Below are positions 22,670 through 29,155 of a stretch of DNA of 34,025 nucleotides, one piece after another. How positions within the stretch are numbered: the first letter of the stretch is position 1; each line of letters opens with the position of its first letter. Under the pieces are notes generated by a model. It saw nothing but the letters and a program-made list of their open reading frames with translations. It was not told where the DNA came from and did no database searches. The position numbers and the translations under genes are program-made. This DNA is from Arthrobacter sp. HMWF013 (GTDB lineage: Bacteria > Actinomycetota > Actinomycetes > Actinomycetales > Micrococcaceae), in NCBI RefSeq assembly GCF_003061105.1, contig NZ_QAIQ01000032.1:1-34025 (forward strand). The letters are read 5' to 3'.

Positions 22670-25030
22670 TCATATCTTGATGTTGAAATTCACTTTGCAA
22701 AATCCAGCAAGGCCGGGGCCGAAATCGCATGCTCTGTTATGCGTCATGATGGGAATATACTCTCCCGGGACCCATCCTCCCCAAAGCTCATGAGATGGGG
22801 CGCCGTCGTGGAAGCCCGTAACGCTAAACCCGTTGGGCCAGTACAGGACATCCATGGTGTAGGTGATACCAGGTGTGGGCGTCAGGCCCCACATTGCTCC
22901 GTGAGGCCGGATTGGGATGGCGGAGTCATGTTCGATTCGTGCAACACGATAAGAGCCGTAGGCTCGCTTGTCCATGATCCTGATGCCATCCGTGGACTCT
23001 TGGGCTTGCTTTACGTAAGAGCAGTTATTAAAGCTATGAAGCGTGCAGTGGTACTCCTTCGTAATTCCCGTGGCTTTACCAAAGTGCATGGACTGGATTG
23101 AGTAACGCGAGTCAAAGTAGAACGTCATGTCAGCACGTGTTCTGAACGAGTCATGCCAAGCCCCGAACCCCCGATTATCTCCGCCGAAGGTTTGCGTGTC
23201 GTACCAAGCCGGGCGCACGTAGCGGTCAGCGATAAACGTCTGATAGCGAAAGGTCCAGGCGCTGGTTCCAAATGATTCTGTGGAGATGCCACCTGAAGCC
23301 GAGTGTGCCTTTAGCGCCATCAAGCTCTTCTCCGCCATTGTAGGGGTTGGTGCACCCGGACTTGTGGCGGATTCAGACTGAATCGTAGCCGTAGTGGATA
23401 CGGCAGGGATTCGCAAGGCAGTGAAATCAACTTGAGGCTCTCGAATTGAAGTTGTAGGTGTGGTCACTGAGCAAAAGTTGCCTGTGTTCGTGCCGTATTG
23501 AGAAACCTCATAGATAACTTCTTTTCCTGATGGACGAGATGCGTCGGTGAAACTTGTTGCACATGTGCCCCCGAGTTGGGTGGTACCAGCTATGGCAAGT
23601 TGCCCCTGAGCGTCCCGGACCATTTCATGGCGGGTCACGTGACGCGCCCTGGGGCCAGCGCTTCCCTCGGACCATTCAAGTTTCGTGACGCTGCCATCAG
23701 ATGTGGCTGCGACTTTTGTCTTCCTATCCGGTTCGTCCGGGTTGATTGCCACCCGCACGTCGCGCTCCGCCAAGATGGCGCCGGCGGAATCGAGCGCGGA
23801 GGCTTTGAACGTGGTTCCATCAGAAGGAACAGGAAAGCGTGGTGAAGTCCCGCTGTATACGGTGGAGCCCGCTAAGTCCACTAACTTGTACCGTGCAGCA
23901 TTAGGTTGCGCTGAAAGTTCGACCCACCCGCTGCCGTCGGGACTGGTGGTCGTTTCTGTTACATGGAATGCGCCAGCCGCTGCTCGCGGGGTGCGCACTG
24001 CTACCTGCAGATGGTTCAGATACGTGTCGGAGATGACGGACGGAGGACCAACTACTACTGCCGACCGCAGTTCCGGTCCCCAGGATGAGGCTTCCTCTTT
24101 GATTGGTCCCGATAGAGAGTTCGAATCGGGGGTGAGCCGGGGAACCGTACCCTCCATCGCAGCGCCGAAGGAAGAGACGAGTAGCTGAGTGGATCCCAAT
24201 TGGGAACCCACTACGAGCGTGCGGTCGTCTAGGTTCCTCCCACGCAAGCTCCGCACCACCGTTTCGTTTCTAGAAGCGGCAGAGTCTCCGCTGACAGGGC
24301 TAACAGGTATTCCAAGGACCTCAATGTCCGCTACCGTCTGGGTTGCCGAACTAGTTGTGCCGATGAAGTGGGCCCTCTTTGGCTTCAGTCGCGCCAGTTC
24401 TCCCTTTTCCCAGTCGGTCAGCGCATTCCCAACGGTGAAGAGAGGTACTTTTTGGAAGCTTGATGCCGCTGACGCCGTAGCTAAGTCTGACGGGTCTAGA
24501 GCGTCTGTTATGTAGACTTCCTCGACAGTGCTTGGGAACAGTGAAGCAACTGGGCTGTCCATCTCGTCGGGTCCGGGACCGGAGGTCCAGGTCTGCGAGG
24601 TGACAACAGCATTTATCGCCTGCCGCAGCAACGTGCGCGGGTTGAATCCAGGCCCAACCAAGATGGCGTTCGTCGCTGCAAGCCTCCTGAGTTCGTCTTG
24701 CACGTTTGCCGGATTATCTGCAGAAGCAAGCAGTAACGGAATGCCTTTCGAGCGTGCAAGCGGCCCAGCAGCAGCGATAGCGTAGTTGTCCGTGGCTTCT
24801 ACGATCACTGCTTCCGCTGAACCACTGGCCCAGTGCTTCTTGCTTATAGCTACAGAATGCGCACTTGGATCTACGAGAGTATTTCGTTGTACTTGCAAAT
24901 TGCTTACTGTTTGCTGAAGCGTGGATGCTTGTGCCGGCCGAGCTTCGGTGCTGAAGGCTGATGCAATGGTGAACGCCCCTGCCGCAAGGGCAATACAACT
25001 TGCTTGCGCGCATGCTTTTCTAACTAGCAA
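22670..25030 (-). CDS. Secreted cell-wall-binding protein with DUF3238-like C-terminus
   Basis: A 786-residue exported protein. Residues 1-35 are a signal peptide ending R-P-A-Q-A. About 40-345 hold three cell-wall-binding repeat 2 units (for example A-E-A-V-I-V-E-A-T-D-N-Y-A, G-I-P-L-L-L-A-S-A, A-I-L-V-G-P-G), known from wall-anchored proteins of Gram-positives. About 360-550 are two Fn3-like beta regions. About 590-786 form a C-terminal domain with F-G-G-D-N-R-G-F and S-V-T-G-F-H-D-G-A-P, which resembles DUF3238 of Bacillus; its function is unknown. The start is a TTG at 25030 behind a GGGGGGAAG ribosome site. Domain order (wall binder, spacer, C-terminal effector-like domain) suits a surface enzyme or toxin-like protein; this is inference. 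Confidence 0.72.
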   Translation of the reverse strand: MLVRKACAQASCIALAAGAFTIASAFSTEARPAQASTLQQTVSNLQVQRNTLVDPSAHSVAISKKHWASGSAEAVIVEATDNYAIAAAGPLARSKGIPLLLASADNPANVQDELRRLAATNAILVGPGFNPRTLLRQAINAVVTSQTWTSGPGPDEMDSPVASLFPSTVEEVYITDALDPSDLATASAASSFQKVPLFTVGNALTDWEKGELARLKPKRAHFIGTTSSATQTVADIEVLGIPVSPVSGDSAASRNETVVRSLRGRNLDDRTLVVGSQLGSTQLLVSSFGAAMEGTVPRLTPDSNSLSGPIKEEASSWGPELRSAVVVGPPSVISDTYLNHLQVAVRTPRAAAGAFHVTETTTSPDGSGWVELSAQPNAARYKLVDLAGSTVYSGTSPRFPVPSDGTTFKASALDSAGAILAERDVRVAINPDEPDRKTKVAATSDGSVTKLEWSEGSAGPRARHVTRHEMVRDAQGQLAIAGTTQLGGTCATSFTDASRPSGKEVIYEVSQYGTNTGNFCSVTTPTTSIREPQVDFTALRIPAVSTTATIQSESATSPGAPTPTMAEKSLMALKAHSASGGISTESFGTSAWTFRYQTFIADRYVRPAWYDTQTFGGDNRGFGAWHDSFRTRADMTFYFDSRYSIQSMHFGKATGITKEYHCTLHSFNNCSYVKQAQESTDGIRIMDKRAYGSYRVARIEHDSAIPIRPHGAMWGLTPTPGITYTMDVLYWPNGFSVTGFHDGAPSHELWGGWVPGEYIPIMTHNRACDFGPGLAGFCKVNFNIKI

Positions 25031-25209
25031 CTTCCCCCCAATTTAGTGTTATCAACGACGTCATCGTAATCCTGGGATAACGAAACTGGTTGCAAGGAAA
25101 CACCGAGAAAAACTGAGTTTCCGCAGGTGAGGACCCTGTGTTCTCGCCCTGGGTCGATGTACACGGTCTGGTGGACGAGCTTTGATTCGTCGATGCTCCC
25201 CCAGTGCAT
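25024..25209 (-). CDS. Possible small protein upstream of the exoprotein
   Basis: A 61-codon frame whose stop overlaps the TTG start of the exoprotein gene by seven bases. Composition looks protein-like (V-H-Q-T-V-Y-I-D-P-G-R-E-H-R-V-L-T-C-G-N), with no signal or membrane segment. No ribosome site precedes the ATG, and the frame is closed 14 codons upstream. It could be a leader peptide or a gene remnant; a chance frame is also likely. Confidence 0.25.
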   Translation of the reverse strand: MHWGSIDESKLVHQTVYIDPGREHRVLTCGNSVFLGVSLQPVSLSQDYDDVVDNTKLGGSC

Positions 25210-25420
25210 TCGAGGGTTTACGCTGCCGGTACGGTGACTACACCGGGGTCAGCTTGAGGCACACCCCAGCCTGACGTCAGGAAGCCCCATAAAAACAGTC
25301 AGGATAGGGTCTGAATCGTGTTCCCTAATTGCTCTCTGATGGACAGCTTAGGTTCCAACCTGACACCTGGCCGCATGACGTCCCCGCAGGTATTTTGGCC
25401 TAAGCGGTACCGCCCCCAAA
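25031..25420. other. 390-base spacer between exoprotein gene and metH stub
   Basis: It must contain the exoprotein promoter on the minus strand; no consensus boxes stand out. Apart from the doubtful small frame at 25024-25209 I see no gene, repeat or RNA structure. Confidence 0.4.
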
Positions 25421-25645
25421 TCACACTTTGAAGTACTTCGCCTCCGGGTGGTGGAAAACCAATGCGTCGGTGGACTGTTCGGGGTGCAGCATCAGCTCGT
25501 CGCTGAGGATCACGCCCATCCGTTCTGGCTTCAGCAGCTCCGCCACCTTGCGGCGGTCCTCCATGTCGGGACACGTCGGGTACCCGAGCGAGAACCGCGC
25601 ACCGCGGTAGTCGAGCTTGAACCCGCCGGCTTTGTCCTTCGGCTC
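25421..25645 (-). pseudogene. metH: metH 3' fragment (methionine synthase, last 74 residues)
   Basis: Reading the minus strand from 25645 to the stop at 25421-25423 gives 74 uninterrupted residues that match the extreme C-terminus of cobalamin-dependent methionine synthase (AdoMet-binding reactivation domain): D-Y-R-G-A-R-F-S-L-G-Y-P-T-C-P-D, E-L-L-K-P-E-R-M-G-V, L-H-P-E-Q-S-T-D-A-L-V-F and the ending E-A-K-Y-F-K-V. A full MetH has about 1,200 residues, so more than 90 percent is missing. An in-frame stop (25646-25648) lies just upstream and there is no start or promoter, so it is a dead stub. Upstream identity ends near 25641, where an unrelated sequence beginning GGCTCT starts. The stub marks the right edge of the A/T-richer region. 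Confidence 0.85.
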
Positions 25646-25720
25646 TCAGGCAAACGAAAGATCCCCATATCGGCGTTTTCCATCACTTACGGACGTGGCC
25701 TCGGAAGGGGGTCTTTTTTG
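25641..25720. other. Junction beside the metH stub, possible IS remnant
   Basis: The sequence changes abruptly at 25641 (GGCTCTCAGGCAAACG...). GGCTCT is how the ends of many ISL3-family insertion sequences begin, but no transposase and no second end are present. An imperfect inverted repeat (AAAGATCCCC 25656-25665 / GGGGGTCTTT near 25710) and a T-run follow. Confidence 0.25.
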
Positions 25721-25814
25721 TGCAGATCCGCTGTTTGCGTTGGGTGAGGTTCCCGCCCTTGGTGATCTGGCGGCTGAATGCCGGCGGTCAACCACCGCAG
25801 CCCAGCCCGACCCC

Positions 25815-25852
25815 ACGACAGCCGGCACCCGCTGATGGGTGCCGGCTGTCGT
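25815..25852. terminator. Hairpin terminator after N-carbamoylsarcosine amidase gene
   Basis: A perfect 16-bp stem (25815-25830 with 25837-25852) and a 6-base loop, 51 bases past the amidase stop on the minus strand. C-rich and G-rich flanks can extend the stem beyond one mismatch. It also separates the amidase unit from the metH stub. Confidence 0.75.
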
Positions 25853-25903
25853 CGGGTCCGCCTAGGGATGCCGGGCCGTGGGGCTACGAGGGTGCGGTGC
25901 GGC

Positions 25904-26683
25904 TCAGGCCGGATCCGCGGGGCACGCCACCTCGGGCTGGGGATCCGAGAGGGTCTTCGGGACCGTGTCCTCGAACTGCGGGAGGCGGTTCAGGTAATCC
26001 ACCACCGAATCCGTGGACTCCACGTCACCGAACTTGTTGTCGATGTCGTAGAGGTTCCACTGCACGACGCCCGGGACGCGGTCGCCGATGGTCTCCCGGG
26101 GAATGATCGGGCGGAAGCCCTTCGCGATGGCGTCCTCGACGGTGTGGCGCACGCACCCGGCGGCTGTCGCACCGGTCACGATCAGGGTGTCGATGCGGTT
26201 GGAGGTCAGGAAGAGTTCGAGGTTCGTCCCCGGGAACGCCGAGGCGCGATTCTTCTCGATCACGACCTCGCCGTCCGCGGGCGCAATGCGGCTGTCGATC
26301 TGCGCCCAGTAGGAATCCGCCGGAAGGGTCTCGGTGGGGATCTTCGAGTACCACAGACCCATGTCGTTCGTCCCGGAGGTGGCGTCGCGGTTGCGATACA
26401 CGTTCGTGGTGTAGAAGACCGGGACGCCCTTGGCGCGGGCGGCCTCGTTGATCCGCTGGACGTTCGGGATGATGGTCTCCATGCCCGGGCAGCTGAACGG
26501 GTGGCCCGGACGGGTCCAGGCGTTCGCGAGGTCGATGTGGATGACGGCGGGGCGGTTGCCGAAGCCGATCCGACGCTTGAAACCGCGCTCGTTGTAGATG
26601 CTGGTTCCGGCTTCGAACGCCTCCTCCAGCACTGCTGCAAGACGGGCCTCGATGTCGTTGAAGGTCTCTATCTCTGTTGTCAT
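25904..26683 (-). CDS. N-carbamoylsarcosine amidase
   Basis: A 259-residue isochorismatase-superfamily hydrolase. It matches, nearly residue for residue from memory, the Arthrobacter N-carbamoylsarcosine amidohydrolase of known structure. The catalytic triad is in the known positions: Asp51 (H-I-D-L-A-N), Lys144 (I-E-K-N-R) and Cys177 (A-A-G-C-V-R). It converts N-carbamoylsarcosine to sarcosine, CO2 and ammonia, the last dedicated step of creatinine breakdown through N-methylhydantoin. The start is set by GGAGAGA just upstream. It is divergent from an IclR gene at 27043, and the enzyme for the previous step is encoded at 29156-33022. Only the C-terminal 15 residues or so differ noticeably from the remembered sequence. 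Confidence 0.95.
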   Translation of the reverse strand: MTTEIETFNDIEARLAAVLEEAFEAGTSIYNERGFKRRIGFGNRPAVIHIDLANAWTRPGHPFSCPGMETIIPNVQRINEAARAKGVPVFYTTNVYRNRDATSGTNDMGLWYSKIPTETLPADSYWAQIDSRIAPADGEVVIEKNRASAFPGTNLELFLTSNRIDTLIVTGATAAGCVRHTVEDAIAKGFRPIIPRETIGDRVPGVVQWNLYDIDNKFGDVESTDSVVDYLNRLPQFEDTVPKTLSDPQPEVACPADPA

Positions 26684-27042
26684 GGTTTCTCTCCACTCTC
26701 TCGGCTTTGTTTGTTTCTACGGTAGCAACGATGTTGCTGTAGTGGATACTGTAGCTCACGAATCGACACAGCACCAGAGGTACCCAGAGTCTGCATCTCC
26801 ACCGGACAAACTTCTCGAGAGGGCGGTGACAATGTCCGCCCGTTTTCTCTCTTAAGGGAAGCCTGCCGAGGCTTGGATGTAGCTTGGGCGGAACACGTTG
26901 AAGGCCCGCCAGGGCGGACCTTCTGTTCGTTAATCCCGCGTCCGCAAGATGGAACTGACACCCCCAGTGAGGCGGGTACAGATTGCGGCATATGATGGCC
27001 CCAACGAGTGGCGGCATAGTCACGCAGCGCGAAAGGATGAAG
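26684..27042. promoter_or_regulatory. Divergent control region, amidase / first IclR gene
   Basis: A 359-base spacer with the dyad AGCAAC-GAT-GTTGCT at 26724-26738, 41 bases upstream of the amidase gene. On the minus strand, GTGAGCTAC lies further upstream (26751-26759). Both AGCAACGATGT and GTGAGCTAC recur in front of the hydantoinase gene (29001-29019). They are good candidates for IclR binding sites. The half nearest the IclR gene shows nothing clear. Confidence 0.55.
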
Positions 27043-27846
27043 GTGGCAGGCAGGCCGAGGCAGGACAACGGGCAGGTCCAAGGAGCTGCGGCGTCACTGT
27101 TGAACGGTCTTGCCGTATTGGAAGCCTTTTCCGTTCAAAGCCCGGTTCTTGGTGTGACGGAAGTTGCTCAGCGCGTCGGCCTCCACAAGAGCACGGTCTC
27201 ACGCATTCTTAGCGGTCTAACAGAAGCCGGGTATGTCCAGCGGGATGAGGAGACGGGACGGTATCGGCTCGGGCTGGGCCTCCTCGCGTTGTCCGCCCCC
27301 TTGCTGGCGGATCTGGATGTCCGCCGTGCTGCGGTTCCGTATTTGGAGAAGTTAACCGAAACCACCCAAGAGACCAGCGCTATCTCGGTCTGGAACGGTC
27401 ATGAGGCCATCGTCGTGGAGCAGGTCGCCAGCCCGAATCAGGTCAAACACACTGCCACCATCGGAACCCGGTACAACAAATTCGAGAGCTCTTCGGTGCG
27501 GGTCTTCCTGGCGGAGCTGGCGCCGGCTCGCGCGACCGAACTGCTCGGATCCGGGCAGATCCTACGTACCGCAGAAGATGGTTTGCCGTTGGACCACACC
27601 GCCCACCTGCAGGAAGTCGCCCGTCAGGCATACGCAGTTAATGACGGTTCGACGACGGAGGAGGAGTTTGGGGTCTCCGCTCCGGTTCGGGATTACCGGG
27701 GCAAGGTTGTTGGTTGCATCACTGCATCCGCTCCCCGTTCCCGCGTGCACAAGCACGCAACCAGGGACGCTCTGGTTCACGCCGTACAACAGGCTGCCTC
27801 GGACGTATCCACCCGCTTGGGCTGGTCGGCCTCCCTTCCGGGGTGA
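27043..27846 (+). CDS. IclR family regulator (first copy)
   Basis: A 267-residue IclR-type regulator. The N-terminal winged helix-turn-helix (about residues 12-70) includes L-L-N-G-L-A-V-L-E-A-F, V-G-L-H-K-S-T-V-S-R-I-L-S-G-L and G-Y-V-Q-R-D-E-E-T-G-R-Y-R-L-G-L-G. A GAF-like effector domain follows (V-K-H-T-A-T-I-G-T-R-Y-N-K-F, then A-P-V-R-D-Y-R-G-K-V-V-G). It is divergent from the amidase gene and convergent with a very similar IclR gene. Likely a repressor or activator of the amidase responding to a pathway intermediate; this is inferred. The GTG at 27043 was chosen because GAAAGG lies six bases before it; the ATG at 27037 is too close to that site. Confidence 0.9.
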   Translation: MAGRPRQDNGQVQGAAASLLNGLAVLEAFSVQSPVLGVTEVAQRVGLHKSTVSRILSGLTEAGYVQRDEETGRYRLGLGLLALSAPLLADLDVRRAAVPYLEKLTETTQETSAISVWNGHEAIVVEQVASPNQVKHTATIGTRYNKFESSSVRVFLAELAPARATELLGSGQILRTAEDGLPLDHTAHLQEVARQAYAVNDGSTTEEEFGVSAPVRDYRGKVVGCITASAPRSRVHKHATRDALVHAVQQAASDVSTRLGWSASLPG

Positions 27847-27964
27847 TTCATCCACGCGGCCAGCCGAACGTCAGCAAGATCGTGTATTAGACCGCGTTCA
27901 GACAGAGACGGGTGACTCTGATCCAGGTTCTGTCGGTCCCTGCTCAGATCAGCCAACGGCGCCG

Positions 27965-28777
27965 TCAGCGGCCTGGCTCGGTTCCCCCCGGCAGGCTGCC
28001 CAACCGTGAAGACACCCGCGCCGCGGCCTCCATCACGGCTTCGCGCAGGATCGACTGACTCTGCATGTGCTGCACTCGGGATCGGGGCGCGCTGGCTGTG
28101 ATGCAGCCGACGACTTCGCCCCGGTAGTCCCGCACAGGAGCGGATACGCCGTATTCCTCGTAAGTGGTCTCGCCATCGTTAACGGCGAAGCCGTCGTCAC
28201 GTACGCCGACGAGCTGTTCGTGGGCCGGGTCTTCGAGACCGAGGTAGCCCTCCAGCAGGACCGCCCGGTCGGCAAGCAGACGGTCCGTCTCCTCGGACGG
28301 CAGTTCGGCGAGGAACACACGGACAGAGGAACTGGCGAACTTGTTGTAACGCGTGCCGATCGCCGCGGTGTGCTTGACCTGGTGAAGGCTGGCCGTCTGT
28401 TCCACAACAATCGCGTTGGTGCCGTTCCAGACGGCGATCGCAGCCGTCTCGCCGGTGGCCTGCGTGAGTTCTTCGAGGTGGGGCAGGGCGGCACGGCGGA
28501 CGCTTAGCTCGGCCAGCAGTGGTCCGGCCAGGCCGATCATCCCCAGCCCGAGGCGGTATCGCCCGGTTTCCTCGTCGCGCTGCACATAGCCGGCTTCGTC
28601 CAGGCCGCTAAGCATCCGGGAGACCGTGCTCTTGTGCAAGCCAACGAGCTCGGAGATCTCCGTGACGCCCAGGAGGGAACGCTTGGCGACGGAGAAGGCT
28701 TCGAGCACGGTAAGCCCGTTGAGCAGCGATGCCGCCGCCCCTTGCGGTTTGTCAGTAGTTGTTTGTGGGTCAAGCAT
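27965..28777 (-). CDS. IclR family regulator (second copy)
   Basis: A 270-residue IclR-type regulator, close in sequence to the copy at 27043 through both the DNA-binding region (V-G-L-H-K-S-T-V-S-R-M-L-S-G-L, then G-Y-V-Q-R-D-E-E-T-G-R-Y-R-L-G-L-G) and the effector domain (V-K-H-T-A-A-I-G-T-R-Y-N-K-F, then S-A-P-V-R-D-Y-R-G-E-V-V-G). Differences cluster in the middle of the effector domain and at both ends. It is divergent from the hydantoinase gene and convergent with the first copy, 118 bases apart. The start has a ribosome site GAGAGGGAG. By position it most likely controls the hydantoinase and perhaps the transporter, with N-methylhydantoin or creatinine as possible signal. Confidence 0.9.
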   Translation of the reverse strand: MLDPQTTTDKPQGAAASLLNGLTVLEAFSVAKRSLLGVTEISELVGLHKSTVSRMLSGLDEAGYVQRDEETGRYRLGLGMIGLAGPLLAELSVRRAALPHLEELTQATGETAAIAVWNGTNAIVVEQTASLHQVKHTAAIGTRYNKFASSSVRVFLAELPSEETDRLLADRAVLLEGYLGLEDPAHEQLVGVRDDGFAVNDGETTYEEYGVSAPVRDYRGEVVGCITASAPRSRVQHMQSQSILREAVMEAAARVSSRLGSLPGGTEPGR

Positions 28778-29155
28778 GGGTTCTCCCTCTCCAGGCGCTA
28801 CGCGCAGTCACCGTAGCAGCCATCGTACGGTGTGCCCATCCAAGCTCGCGTCGGAGGACAGGTCATACCTGGCCCGGCATCCGCAAGCCGCTCTCCAACA
28901 CCTAGGGAGGCCCACGTCCCCTGACACAAAAGGGGAGGTCCCAAGAAATGAACGTCAAAAGCATTGCGTGTTGTTGATAAAGGAACTAAATTGCTTTCTA
29001 AGCAACGATGTGAGCTACGGCACATCGGATTGCGGGACCGGAACCCCCGGCCCAGTGGACTAGCTCCAATCCCGAGTGAGAGCGGGCCAGGCAAAGAGGC
29101 CCCCCGCTTTTCCCTTCAACCCAGTCCTGAACCAAACTTTCGAAAGGACCCCCTT
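28778..29155. promoter_or_regulatory. Divergent control region, second IclR gene / hydantoinase
   Basis: A 378-base spacer. A promoter for the hydantoinase reads TTGCGT (28964-28969), 17 bases, TAAATT (28987-28992). Overlapping the expected start is the dyad TTGCT-N5-AGCAA (28991-29005), followed by AGCAACGATGT and GTGAGCTAC, both shared with the amidase region. Nearer the IclR gene is CACCGTA-N10-TACGGTG (28807-28830). The leader of about 155 bases before the hydantoinase ATG contains C- and G-rich runs but no fold that I can name. Confidence 0.5.

Noticed and set aside
25299-25574. 91-codon minus-strand frame over the metH stub
   Set aside because: It reads the stub in the wrong frame; the correct frame gives the recognisable MetH C-terminus.
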